The notes under the pieces: model-generated
The model's database searches: none
The model's input: only the letters and a program-made list of their open reading frames with translations
What the model was told of the DNA's origin: nothing
Shown here: positions 1-11,035 of the stretch, one piece after another
How positions within the stretch are numbered: the first letter of the stretch is position 1
Layout: the number at the start of each line of letters is the position of its first letter
Position numbers and translations under genes: made by a program
DNA from: Paenarthrobacter sp.
GTDB lineage: Bacteria; Actinomycetota; Actinomycetes; Actinomycetales; Micrococcaceae
DNA: 64,000 nucleotides
Direction of reading: 5' to 3'
Assembly: GCA_031179305.1 (NCBI GenBank)
Contig: JAPSHX010000001.1
Location: 288,743-352,742 of the forward strand

Positions 1-219
1 TTTGTGGGGCCTGGTGTGCAGGGTATGGGGCACGCTATGGGTGCTGAGTGGGCCTCGCAACGCAGGGGGGTAATTTGTGGGGCCTGGTGTGCAGGGTATG
101 GGGCACGCTATGGGTGCTGAGTGGGCCTCGCAACGCAGGAGGGTAACTTGTGGGGCCTGGTGTGCAGGGTATGGGGCACGCTGAGGGCGCTGAGTGGGCC
201 TCGCAACGCAGGGGGTATC
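1..219. repeat. Tandem direct repeat, three copies with 73-bp period (1-73, 74-146, 147-219)
   Basis: Each copy reads TTGTGGGGCCTGGTGTGCAGGGTATGGGGCACGCT..GGG.GCTGAGTGGGCCTCGCAACGCAGG. Copies 1 and 2 are almost identical, copy 3 has a few changes. The array may extend left of the window. Confidence 0.95.
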
Positions 220-320
220 GAGACGCAAAACGGGACCAATCACGAAACGCGATAAACTCTCCGTATCCCACACCCGCGACACCACCCGCGACATTTACGC
301 GAACTAAGACGGAGACTTTT

Positions 321-1991
321 GTGAGCTTGACGCAGCTTGACCGTGTTCCCATCCGCCGTGCACTGATCTCGGTTTACGACAAGACGGGACTGGAGGAGCT
401 CGCGAAGGGCCTGCATGCAGCTGGCGTCGCCATTGTTTCCACCGGCTCCACCGCCAAGAAGATCGCCGCCGCAGGCATCCCGGTCAAGGAAGTCGAAGAA
501 GTCACCGGCTCCCCGGAAATGCTGGACGGCCGCGTCAAGACCCTGCACCCACGCGTGCACGGCGGCATCCTGGCTGACCGTCGCGTCCCGGCGCACATGG
601 ACACCCTCGCGGGCATGGAGATCGAGACTTTCGACCTCGTTGTGGTGAACCTCTACCCGTTCGTCGAGACCGTGAAGTCCGGCGCGGCACAGGACGATGT
701 TGTTGAGCAGATCGACATCGGAGGCCCCGCCATGGTGCGTTCGGCCGCGAAGAACCACGCAGCGGTCGCCATTGTCACGGACCCGAACTTCTACGGCGCA
801 GTAGTCGACGCCGCAGCACACGGCGGCTTCGACCTGAACACCCGTCGCCGCCTGGCTGCCAAGGCCTTCGCCCACACGGCCAGCTACGACAACGCTGTGG
901 CCAGCTGGACCGCCAGCCAGTTCCTGGACGAAGACGGCGACGGCATCATCGACTGGCCCGCTTATGCAGGTCTGTCCTTGGAACGCTCCGAGGTCCTCCG
1001 TTACGGCGAAAACCCGCACCAGCAGGCCGCACTTTACGCGGACAAGGCTGCCCCGGCCGGCATCGCCCAGGCTGATCAGCTGCACGGCAAGGCCATGAGC
1101 TACAACAACTTCGTCGACGCCGATGCCGCCCTTCGCGCTGCCTTCGACTTCGCAGAGCCCGCCGTTGCGATCATCAAGCACGCCAACCCGTGCGGCGTAG
1201 CTGTTGGTTCCGCCGACGCTGCGGATCCGATCGCTGACGCCCACGCCAAGGCCCACGCCTGCGACCCCGTCTCGGCTTTCGGTGGCGTCATTGCTGCGAA
1301 CCGTACGGTCACCGCAGGCATGGCCCGCACTGTTGCGAACATCTTCACCGAGGTTGTCATCGCCCCGGACTTCGAGCCAGAAGCCGTGGAGATCCTCTCC
1401 AAGAAGAAGAACATCCGCCTCCTCGCCCTGCCCGAGGGCTACGGCCGCTACCCCTCCGAGATGCGCCAGGTCTCCGGTGGCGTCCTGGTCCAGATGAGCG
1501 ACAAGGTGGACGCCGACGGCGACAACCCCGCCAACTGGACCCTCGCAGCCGGTGAAGCCGCCGACGAAGCAACGCTCGCCGACCTCGCCTTCGCCTGGAC
1601 TGCCTGCCGCGCCGCCAAGTCCAACGCCATCCTGATCGCCAACCACGGTGCAGCTGTGGGCATCGGCATGGGCCAGGTCAACCGCCTGGACTCCTGCCGC
1701 CTTGCCGTGGAGCGCGCCAACACGCTGGGCGTGAAGGTGGAGTCCGACGTCGAAGGTGCCGGCGGTGCGTCGAACGCCAGCGCTGGCGACGCACCTGAGC
1801 GCGCACGCGGTGCAGTTGCATCCTCGGACGCGTTCTTCCCGTTCGCTGATGGGCTGCAGATCCTGATCGACGCCGGTGTCCGCGCCGTCGTCCAGCCGGG
1901 CGGTTCCGTCCGCGACGAGGAAGTCATCGCCGCGGCCAACGCTGCCGGCATCACCATGTACTTCACGGGAGCACGTCACTTCTTCCACTAG
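321..1991 (+). CDS. purH: Bifunctional IMP cyclohydrolase / AICAR formyltransferase PurH
   Basis: Protein [37 protein letters not shown]...[14 protein letters not shown]...[11 protein letters not shown] is typical PurH. GTG start at 321; the ORF track start at 150 runs into the repeat array. Confidence 0.96.
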   Translation: MSLTQLDRVPIRRALISVYDKTGLEELAKGLHAAGVAIVSTGSTAKKIAAAGIPVKEVEEVTGSPEMLDGRVKTLHPRVHGGILADRRVPAHMDTLAGMEIETFDLVVVNLYPFVETVKSGAAQDDVVEQIDIGGPAMVRSAAKNHAAVAIVTDPNFYGAVVDAAAHGGFDLNTRRRLAAKAFAHTASYDNAVASWTASQFLDEDGDGIIDWPAYAGLSLERSEVLRYGENPHQQAALYADKAAPAGIAQADQLHGKAMSYNNFVDADAALRAAFDFAEPAVAIIKHANPCGVAVGSADAADPIADAHAKAHACDPVSAFGGVIAANRTVTAGMARTVANIFTEVVIAPDFEPEAVEILSKKKNIRLLALPEGYGRYPSEMRQVSGGVLVQMSDKVDADGDNPANWTLAAGEAADEATLADLAFAWTACRAAKSNAILIANHGAAVGIGMGQVNRLDSCRLAVERANTLGVKVESDVEGAGGASNASAGDAPERARGAVASSDAFFPFADGLQILIDAGVRAVVQPGGSVRDEEVIAAANAAGITMYFTGARHFFH

Positions 1992-2050
1992 AAGAAGGCC
2001 CAGCCGCACGGCACAAAGCGGCGCAAAGCGGCACAAAGCAGCACAACGCA

Positions 2051-2084
2051 ACGGCGGCCGCCCCCGCAAGGGGACGGCCGCCGT
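2051..2084. terminator. GC-rich hairpin between purH and the convergent protease gene
   Basis: ACGGCGGCCG ... CGGCCGCCGT inverted repeat in the convergent intergenic gap. Confidence 0.7.
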
Positions 2085-2132
2085 CGTGCTTAACACGTAC
2101 TTAACAGGGACGTGCCAGATACATCAGAAGCG

Positions 2133-3137
2133 CTACGAAGCCGCCGCTGCAGTGTTGTACGTGGACTGGATCACGGTGCCCCAGTACGGGCCGTACATGG
2201 TGGTGGAGTTGCTGCCGTAACCGTAGCTGTTCACGGAGTTCTGGTAGCCGGTGGAGCTGGTGCCAATGAACCACGGACCGCCCGAGGACCCGCCGGTCAT
2301 GTTGCAGGGGATTCCCTGGCTGTTGAACTGCGGGTTGTAGGGATCGTTGGTGGCCTTGCCGGAGCAGCTCTTGAGCGATTCGCCGTTGAAGGGCGAGCCT
2401 GCCGGGTAGCCGAAGGCCTTGTAGCTCAGGCCGCGGGCTGCGTTGAACTGGACGCCGGAGGAACCTACGACGTCGGCGAGGCGCTTGCCGTTGAGGGTGT
2501 TCATGACGGCGAACGCGGTGTCGTACTGCATGTTGCCGTTGGAAGCCCACTGGGTGGGGGCGTACAGCGCCTTTGCCGTCCACTTCCCGTAGGGTGCTGA
2601 ACCGTTGAGGTAGGCGGGAACGAAGACGAAGTTGGTGGCGTAAGCGCCCGGGCCTTCGTTGAGGCAGTGTCCTGCGGTGGACACGGTGCTCTTGTTGGCT
2701 GCGGTGACGGAGTTGCCTGAGCAGACGTAGTTGGAGCCGCCCAGGGTGAAGAAGACCTTGCCGATGTGCTTGACCGGCGTTTCGCTCTGGTTCACCTTCC
2801 GGTCAATGGTCTTGGAGTCGGTTGCTGCAGGCTGTCCTGCGATGCTGCTGATGGCGCCCGGGGCTTCAGTGACCGGGGCTTTGCCGAGGTTGAGGAGCTT
2901 GCCGCGTTCCAGTGCTTTGGCGGCAAGAATTTCGCCGGATTGAGCATTCTTCATGCGTTCCGGCGTCCAGTAGTCTGCAGCGCCGGCGTCCGACACTACA
3001 TGGCTGCTGACCGCAGCGCCGCTGGAGTCTGAATTCTTGGCCGGGGCCGCGTTGGCACTGGTGGTTCCAACCAGCGCCAGGATTGCGGCAGCGGACAGAC
3101 TCAGCAGGCTTGTGGCCAGGGTCTTGGTTTTTGTCAC
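2133..3137 (-). CDS. Secreted trypsin-like (V8/glutamyl endopeptidase-like) serine peptidase
   Basis: Signal peptide (TLATSLLSLSAAAILALVGTTSANA), catalytic contexts STAGHCLNE and MTGGSSGGPW. GTG start chosen at 3137. Confidence 0.85.
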   Translation of the reverse strand: MTKTKTLATSLLSLSAAAILALVGTTSANAAPAKNSDSSGAAVSSHVVSDAGAADYWTPERMKNAQSGEILAAKALERGKLLNLGKAPVTEAPGAISSIAGQPAATDSKTIDRKVNQSETPVKHIGKVFFTLGGSNYVCSGNSVTAANKSTVSTAGHCLNEGPGAYATNFVFVPAYLNGSAPYGKWTAKALYAPTQWASNGNMQYDTAFAVMNTLNGKRLADVVGSSGVQFNAARGLSYKAFGYPAGSPFNGESLKSCSGKATNDPYNPQFNSQGIPCNMTGGSSGGPWFIGTSSTGYQNSVNSYGYGSNSTTMYGPYWGTVIQSTYNTAAAAS

Positions 3138-3371
3138 GTTGTTCCTACCTATCGAGGGAGTGAGGCGGTCAGTGATGGCGACCGCCGACTGACGAAACTG
3201 AAGGTATCGAACGTATGACAAGTTTGTAAAGAGATGTTTCATAGTTTGTGATAATTTGCTGTCACTTCCTTGTTAAGTGGCGAGGTCCTTTTGGCGTGCG
3301 GTTGCAAGGGCCGGGGATTGCATGAGTTACTAAGGGTACTGCGTATCTGGCTAGTGCGGATGGGAACTGAC

Positions 3372-3938
3372 ATGGCCCAAACCTCATCGGACAGGAAACC
3401 TGGCCGCAGGCTGGGGGATATCGGCCTACCGGGAATCATTCTGGGGATCGGCCTGGGTGGGTTCGTGGACGGAATCCTGCTCCACCAGATTCTCCAATGG
3501 CACCACATGCTGTCCAGTTCGGAGACGGCAAATATCGACGTCGGCGCCTACCCGGTGACCACCGTTCACGGTCTTCAAATGAACACGTTATGGGACGGGT
3601 TGTTCCACACGGTGACCTGGCTGGCGGTGTTGATTGGTCTCGGGATGCTCTACTCGCGGCTGAACAACACGCGCTCCCGGAACAGGGTCTGGGCCTCGCG
3701 ATTGTTGTGGGGCTGGATGTTGTTCGGCTGGGGTTTGTTCAACGTGGTGGAGGGCCTCGTCGACCACCAGATCCTGGGCATCCATCACGTCATCACCGGC
3801 GAGTTCCAAGTCCTGGCCGACGTCCTGTTCCTGGTGTTCGGGGCGCTGTTGATGGTGGGCGGTTGGCTGCTTCAGCGCAGCGCGGAACCCGCGCAGCGCG
3901 GAACCACTGAACGCGGAACCACTGAACAGGATCGCTGA
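3372..3938 (+). CDS. DUF2243-type integral membrane protein
   Basis: GIGLGGFVDGILLHQILQWHHMLS...VEGLVDHQILGIHHV, several TM helices. An alternative in-frame ATG lies at 3360. Confidence 0.75.
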   Translation: MAQTSSDRKPGRRLGDIGLPGIILGIGLGGFVDGILLHQILQWHHMLSSSETANIDVGAYPVTTVHGLQMNTLWDGLFHTVTWLAVLIGLGMLYSRLNNTRSRNRVWASRLLWGWMLFGWGLFNVVEGLVDHQILGIHHVITGEFQVLADVLFLVFGALLMVGGWLLQRSAEPAQRGTTERGTTEQDR

Positions 3939-3941
3939 GGC

Positions 3942-4781
3942 ATGCACCCGCACCACGCCGAGACCGGCCCGCCAGGCATCCTGATCGCCCTCGTTGCGCT
4001 GGCAGCCGTGTACTTTGTCATAGCCGCCAAGCAAAACAAGCAACCCAAGGGCTGGCCGCGCTGGCGAACGGCACTCTTCCTCTCAGGGCTGGCAGTCCTC
4101 GGATTCGGCCTGACCCCGCAGCTCTCGCCCTACCCGCACGGGAGCCTGCCTGCCCACATGTTCCAGCACCTCCTGATCGGCATGTATGCGCCGATTGGCC
4201 TGGTTCTCGGGGCGCCCGTGACGCTGCTGCTCCGGACTATTCCACGGAAGCAGGGCCGAAGGCTGGGGCGGGTCCTTCGCTCCAGACCCTTGCACGTCAT
4301 AGCGCACCCCGTCACTGCGTTGGTCCTCAACGTTGGCGGCCTCGCAGTCCTGTACTTCACCCCGCTGTACGAGGCGGCAACGCACAATCCCACCCTGCAC
4401 ATGCTCATCCACGTCCACTTCATCGCAGCCGGAATCCTCTTTGCCTGGGCAATTGCCGGACCGGATTCTGCTCCACACAGGCCCTCCGTCCCCGCCCGGC
4501 TGATGGTGTTGGGCGTGGCAATCGCCGGCCACGCGATCATTTCCCAATTGCTCTACGCGGGCCTCTTCGTCCAGGTGGCCGGATCCGCCGTGGAACGAAG
4601 GCAAGCGGGGGAGCTCATGTACTACGCCGGCGACATCGCCGAACTGTTGTTAGCGTTCGCCCTCGTTTCATCATGGCGACCCGCACGTGGCAACGGGAGG
4701 GGGAGGCAGGCCGGAACGGAAAGCAGCCAGCGCTCGACGACGGTGGGCAGCAACGGCGGTCAGGCCGCCGTCGGGCGTTAA
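3942..4781 (+). CDS. CtaG-like cytochrome c oxidase assembly factor (caa3_CtaG family)
   Basis: Polytopic protein with SPYPHGSLPAHMFQHLLIGMYAPIGLVLGAP...HMLIHVHFIAAG motifs. Confidence 0.75.
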   Translation: MHPHHAETGPPGILIALVALAAVYFVIAAKQNKQPKGWPRWRTALFLSGLAVLGFGLTPQLSPYPHGSLPAHMFQHLLIGMYAPIGLVLGAPVTLLLRTIPRKQGRRLGRVLRSRPLHVIAHPVTALVLNVGGLAVLYFTPLYEAATHNPTLHMLIHVHFIAAGILFAWAIAGPDSAPHRPSVPARLMVLGVAIAGHAIISQLLYAGLFVQVAGSAVERRQAGELMYYAGDIAELLLAFALVSSWRPARGNGRGRQAGTESSQRSTTVGSNGGQAAVGR

Positions 4782-4850
4782 TCACCGGAGAGTGGTAACG
4801 AACACGTGATCCCGGACACGAAGGGCCGTCAAAACGGTCTACTCGGGTAA

Positions 4851-7115
<2,265 letters not shown>

Positions 7116-7129
7116 TCCCGGCATAACGG

Positions 7130-7162
7130 AACCGGCCCGCAGGCAATGCCTGCGGGCCGGTT
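7130..7162 (+). terminator. Intrinsic terminator after icd
   Basis: AACCGGCCCGCAGGC-AAT-GCCTGCGGGCCGGTT followed by GCTTTT. Confidence 0.85.
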
Positions 7163-7178
7163 GCTTTTAAGTGTGGAT

Positions 7179-8288
7179 TCAGCGGTCCGCGTGGAACCGC
7201 TCTGGTGCCACACCGCCGTCGACGATGTCCTTCAAAACCCGGCCAATAGCCGGCGTGAACTTGAAACCATGACCCGAGAAACCAGCGCCCACCACCAGCG
7301 GACCGAAATGGTCCAGCACGAAGTCCTCGTTGGGCGTGGTGGTGTAAGTGCAGCTGATGGGAACCGCGGTGGAAGGGTCGACGCCGGGGAGCCACTCTTC
7401 TGCGTACCGCACCAACGCTTCCATTTGGTGGGGGATGGGCTCGAACGTGCGCTCGTCCGGATCCATGACCGGGCCGACTCCGTGCCAGCCGGCCTTCACG
7501 CCTTCGCCGGGGGTGAGCATTCCATAGACGGGGCTGTACCAGTATTCGTAGGCTTCGTTGTTCGGATCGGGGTCCGGGCTGTGGTTGAAGCTCGGCCACA
7601 CCAGCGTGTTATCCCTGGGCGTGAAGTGGGCTGGCTGCTCCTGGGTTACCACCAATGCCGGCAGATCCGTGAGCTTGCCGATGAGCTTCGGAGTCCAGGC
7701 ACCGGCCGTAACCACCACGCGGCTGGCCGTGTACTCCGTCTCTTCCGTCACCACCACCGCGGACTCGCCGCCAGTTACACGGATGTCCTTGACCGGCGTC
7801 GAGTACTTGAAAACGGCACCGTGGGCCTCAGCTGATTTCCGCAGCGCGAGCAAAGCGTCAGCGGAGCGGATCCGGCCCGAGCCTGGCACGAAGAGCACGT
7901 CGGTGGCGAAGTTCATCCCCAGCCAGCGGTTAGCGGCTTCGTCGGGGGAGATGAAGTAGCTTTCGATGCCACGGGCCTGGTGGGCCTCCCGAACCTGCTG
8001 CAGGAGGGGGACGTTTCCGTGGTTCACGAGCCCCACCATGTCCAGGAGCGGTGCGCCGTGCTCTGCCGCGAGCTCGTCCCAGAGGATCTTTGACTCGGCG
8101 AGCAGGTCCAGGTAGTCGGCTTCTGCGTACGCGGTGTTGAAGTTGCGCGTGGCGCCGTGAGATGCGCCGATGTGGTGACCGGCCTCGAACTGCTCCAACA
8201 GAACCACTGAGCGACCCGCCCGGGCGAGTTGCCACGCGGCAGCCGATCCCATGGCTCCTCCGCCAACAACTACAACGTCAATCTGCAT
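7179..8288 (-). CDS. Monomeric sarcosine oxidase / N-methyltryptophan oxidase-like FAD oxidase
   Basis: QIDVVVVGGGAMGSAAAWQLARAGRSVVLLEQF...GASHGATRNFNTAYAE...GFSGHGFKFTPAIG. ATG at 8288. Confidence 0.85.
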   Translation of the reverse strand: MQIDVVVVGGGAMGSAAAWQLARAGRSVVLLEQFEAGHHIGASHGATRNFNTAYAEADYLDLLAESKILWDELAAEHGAPLLDMVGLVNHGNVPLLQQVREAHQARGIESYFISPDEAANRWLGMNFATDVLFVPGSGRIRSADALLALRKSAEAHGAVFKYSTPVKDIRVTGGESAVVVTEETEYTASRVVVTAGAWTPKLIGKLTDLPALVVTQEQPAHFTPRDNTLVWPSFNHSPDPDPNNEAYEYWYSPVYGMLTPGEGVKAGWHGVGPVMDPDERTFEPIPHQMEALVRYAEEWLPGVDPSTAVPISCTYTTTPNEDFVLDHFGPLVVGAGFSGHGFKFTPAIGRVLKDIVDGGVAPERFHADR

Positions 8289-8364
8289 GCCTGCTCCATC
8301 CACCGTCGGCCCTCTCGAAAACGCGACCCCCCGAAGAGGGCCACCTCCCATTCTGCCCCTCCTC

Positions 8365-8432
8365 ACCCAACTAGGTAGCAGATCAGGTCGTTTTCAGCGC
8401 TGAGAACGACCTGAAGTGCTACCTAGTTGGGT
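8365..8432. repeat. 68-bp palindromic interspersed repeat, copy A
   Basis: ACCCAACTAGGTAGCAGATCAGGTCGTTTTCAGC|GCTGAGAACGACCTGAAGTGCTACCTAGTTGGGT; 31/34 arm positions pair. Confidence 0.95.
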
Positions 8433-8443
8433 CGGCAGGCACG

Positions 8444-9298
8444 TTACGCAGCTAGTCGCCTGCGGATCCACGCGGAGAACTGGTCCACCACGATGATCAG
8501 CACCAGCACGATCAAGATGTGCGTGAGCATGGAGTCGAACTGGAAAGACTTGATGGACTGGTTGATCAGGAGCCCAATACCACCGGCACCCACCAAGCCA
8601 AGGACCAGCGACGACCGTACGTTGACGTCGAAGCGGTACAGCAGCAGGCCCACGAACTGCGGAACCACCATGGGCAGCGTCGCGTTGGCTACCTGTTGGA
8701 TCCGGTTGGCACCGGCGGTCCGCAGAGCTTCCTGGGGGCCAGCGTCGATCTCCTCCATCGATTCCGCCCACAGCTTGCCCATCACCCCGGTGTTGTGGCA
8801 GATCAGCGCGAGCACGCCCGCAAACGGTCCAAGGCCGACGGCGGTGACGAAGATGAGCGCGAACACGATGTCCGGCACGGCGCGGAAGAAGGACAGGACG
8901 GCGCGCGCAGCTTGGTAGACGAGCCGGTGAGGGCTGGTGTTCTCAGCAGCCAGAGCTGCGAGCAGCAGCGCGAACGGCACGGACAACGTAGTTCCCAGCA
9001 GCCCGATCCACAGGGTAACAAGGGTTGCTTCGAGGCCGGGCTTGAGCGTCTTCTCCCAGCTGAGGTCCGGCGGGAAGGCGTCGCCAATGAACGCGGCCAT
9101 GCCCTTCCAGCCATCAACCAAAAGCTCCGGTTTGAAGTCGGTCCCTTCGATGGCCACGGCGTGAAGTCCGACGACGGCAGCCGCCACTGCCGCCGTCGTG
9201 ATCCACCGCAACGGCTTCTTCGGGCGGATCAGTGCCACCCGGGTTTGGGCAGAAGAGCCACGTCGCACGACGGCCGGGGTCAAGGTGTGGGGAGTCAT
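8444..9298 (-). CDS. phnE: Phosphonate ABC transporter permease
   Basis: PhnE-like permease (EIDAGPQEALRTAGANRIQQVANATLPMVVPQFVGLLLYRFDVNVRSSLVLGLVGAGGIG). ATG at 9298, 3' of phnC. Confidence 0.9.
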   Translation of the reverse strand: MTPHTLTPAVVRRGSSAQTRVALIRPKKPLRWITTAAVAAAVVGLHAVAIEGTDFKPELLVDGWKGMAAFIGDAFPPDLSWEKTLKPGLEATLVTLWIGLLGTTLSVPFALLLAALAAENTSPHRLVYQAARAVLSFFRAVPDIVFALIFVTAVGLGPFAGVLALICHNTGVMGKLWAESMEEIDAGPQEALRTAGANRIQQVANATLPMVVPQFVGLLLYRFDVNVRSSLVLGLVGAGGIGLLINQSIKSFQFDSMLTHILIVLVLIIVVDQFSAWIRRRLAA

Positions 9299-10068
9299 GC
9301 TGCCTGTGTCCTGTCTACGGAAGGGTTCCTGTCCGGGGCGTACAAGGTGTCGAGGTGCTCGGCCGTGATCTCTGTGGAGGGGAGGTCGAAAGTCATGGAG
9401 CCTTGGAGGAGCCCGATGGACCTGTCCGCGTACCTGAGTGCGAGGTCGGGCTGGTGCAGCACGGCGGCTACGGCCAGTCCTTCCGAATGCGCGAGTTCCC
9501 GCAGCAGCGCCATGACTTGTTCGGCGGCGTGCGGATCCAATGCGGACACCGGCTCGTCGGCGAGTACGACGTCGGCCCGTTGGCAAAGTGCCCGGGCTAC
9601 GGCCACGCGCTGCTGCTGTCCCCCGGAAAGCCGACCCACGCGGTCGAAGGCACGGTCCGCCAGGCCTACCCGGTCCAAGCAGTCGAGGGCTTCCTGCTGA
9701 ACGTCGGCCGGGAACAGCAAGGGAGTGAGTGAGCGGACGGTCGGGATCCGCGACAGGGCTCCTGCGCAGACGTTGTCCAAGGCCGTGCGACGGGGGACCA
9801 AATGGATCTTCTGGAAGATCATGGCCATCCGTTGCCTGGTCTGCTGGAGTTCACGGCCTTGCAAGGAATCCAGCGCAGCTCCGTCGATCCTGATGCTGCC
9901 CGAATCCGGCGAAGTGATACCCATGACGCAGCGCAACGTGGTGGACTTGCCGGAGCCGTTGGCGCCCAGGAAGGCCACCAGCTCGCCGGCTGCAACGGAG
10001 AAGTCGACACCCTCCAGGACGTTCCGCCCGTTGAAGGACTTACGCAAGCCTTGGACAGAAAGAAGCAT
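9295..10068 (-). CDS. phnC: Phosphonate ABC transporter ATP-binding protein
   Basis: Walker A GANGSGKST, signature LSGGQQQRVAVARAL, PhnC context between phnD and phnE. Confidence 0.9.
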   Translation of the reverse strand: MLLSVQGLRKSFNGRNVLEGVDFSVAAGELVAFLGANGSGKSTTLRCVMGITSPDSGSIRIDGAALDSLQGRELQQTRQRMAMIFQKIHLVPRRTALDNVCAGALSRIPTVRSLTPLLFPADVQQEALDCLDRVGLADRAFDRVGRLSGGQQQRVAVARALCQRADVVLADEPVSALDPHAAEQVMALLRELAHSEGLAVAAVLHQPDLALRYADRSIGLLQGSMTFDLPSTEITAEHLDTLYAPDRNPSVDRTQAA

Positions 10069-10982
10069 TACAGGTCCTTCTCGGTGAGGCCCATGGTCTC
10101 GGCAAGCTCAAACAAGGGCGTGTAGTTGTCCTTGGTGACCTCCAGTAAAGGTCCCGGAGGGGTGACATCAAGGAACTCGCCCACTTTGGCAATGTCCGCA
10201 GGATCAAGGCTCAGGAACGCATCCTTCACGGCCGCCTTGAATGCGGGATCGGCATCGCCGCGGACGGTGATGGGGTCGTTGGGGATGGGGTTGGACGTCC
10301 ACACCTGACGGAAGTCACCCGGAGTGAAGGTGCCAGCGGCAATCGCCGTAGCAAGCGTCTGCGAGTTGATTTGCGCTGCATCCACCTTGCCGTTGGTCAA
10401 TGCCAGCAAGGCTTCAGGATGACCGCCGGTGTAGTCCATCTTGATGTCGGCATCGGCGATTCCGGCTTCCCGGAGGCCGAAACGGGGCAGGACATCGCCT
10501 GAGGTCGAACCAACACTGCCCAAGGCGAGGGACTTGCCATTCAAATCACCAATCGCCTGGATGGAGCTGTCCTTGGGGACCCAAATCCCCGCGGTGTAGG
10601 TGCTGAGTTCCTTCTCCGCAGTGCCGAACGAAACCAGCGGCTCAGCACCCGCTTTGGCGTCAGCGAACACGTAGCCCAAGGGACCGAACTGGCCCAGGTC
10701 CAGCTTGCCGTTGCGCATGGCCAGGACCTCGGCCGCATAGTCTTCAACCACTTGGACGCTGACCGGGCATTCAAGCTTCTTGGACAGGGCTGCAGCCAGG
10801 ACATCGTAGGCCGGCTTGAGCTTGGCTGGGTCTTCGTAGGGCTCGATGCCGAACTTGATCTCGCCGTTCGGGCAGGTAGCCGTTGTGGTCTCGGGGGAGG
10901 ACTGTGCCGGGCCGCCGCAGGCAGTGAGCGCCAGGACGGTGGCGAGGGCAAGCGCGGAACCGGTGAGGAGCGTGGTTTTCAT
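10068..10982 (-). CDS. phnD: Phosphonate ABC transporter substrate-binding lipoprotein
   Basis: Lipobox-like LALTACGG; GIEPYEDPAKLKPAYDVLAAALSKKLECPVSVQVVEDYAAEVLAMRNGKLDLGQFGPLGYVFA. Confidence 0.9.
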   Translation of the reverse strand: MKTTLLTGSALALATVLALTACGGPAQSSPETTTATCPNGEIKFGIEPYEDPAKLKPAYDVLAAALSKKLECPVSVQVVEDYAAEVLAMRNGKLDLGQFGPLGYVFADAKAGAEPLVSFGTAEKELSTYTAGIWVPKDSSIQAIGDLNGKSLALGSVGSTSGDVLPRFGLREAGIADADIKMDYTGGHPEALLALTNGKVDAAQINSQTLATAIAAGTFTPGDFRQVWTSNPIPNDPITVRGDADPAFKAAVKDAFLSLDPADIAKVGEFLDVTPPGPLLEVTKDNYTPLFELAETMGLTEKDL

Positions 10983-11035
10983 GGGAATCCTTATGCGAAG
11001 GGGATTGAAGGGGGAGAACGGATGCCAAAGATGAA

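Noticed and set aside
35-352. Minus-strand 105-aa ORF with repeated [24 protein letters not shown]
   Set aside because: The protein repeat is only the translated 73-bp DNA repeat; no evidence of coding.
240-2096. 618-aa minus-strand ORF opposite purH
   Set aside because: Shadow ORF from high-GC codon bias; the plus-strand PurH is unambiguous. The same logic rejects most long antisense ORFs (for example 4950-5915, 5967-7124, 12348-13163, 18488-19801, 36982-38508, 38460-40178, 48446-50506, 56289-57587, 59023-60399).
3860-3935. Short tandem GCGGAACCACTGAAC duplication at the 3' end of the DUF2243 gene
   Set aside because: Two in-frame copies in a tail; too short to call a functional repeat.
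8365-8432. Calling the 68-bp palindromes intrinsic terminators
   Set aside because: They lie at gene ends but lack consistent T-tracts and are homologous copies of one element, so they are annotated as repeats.
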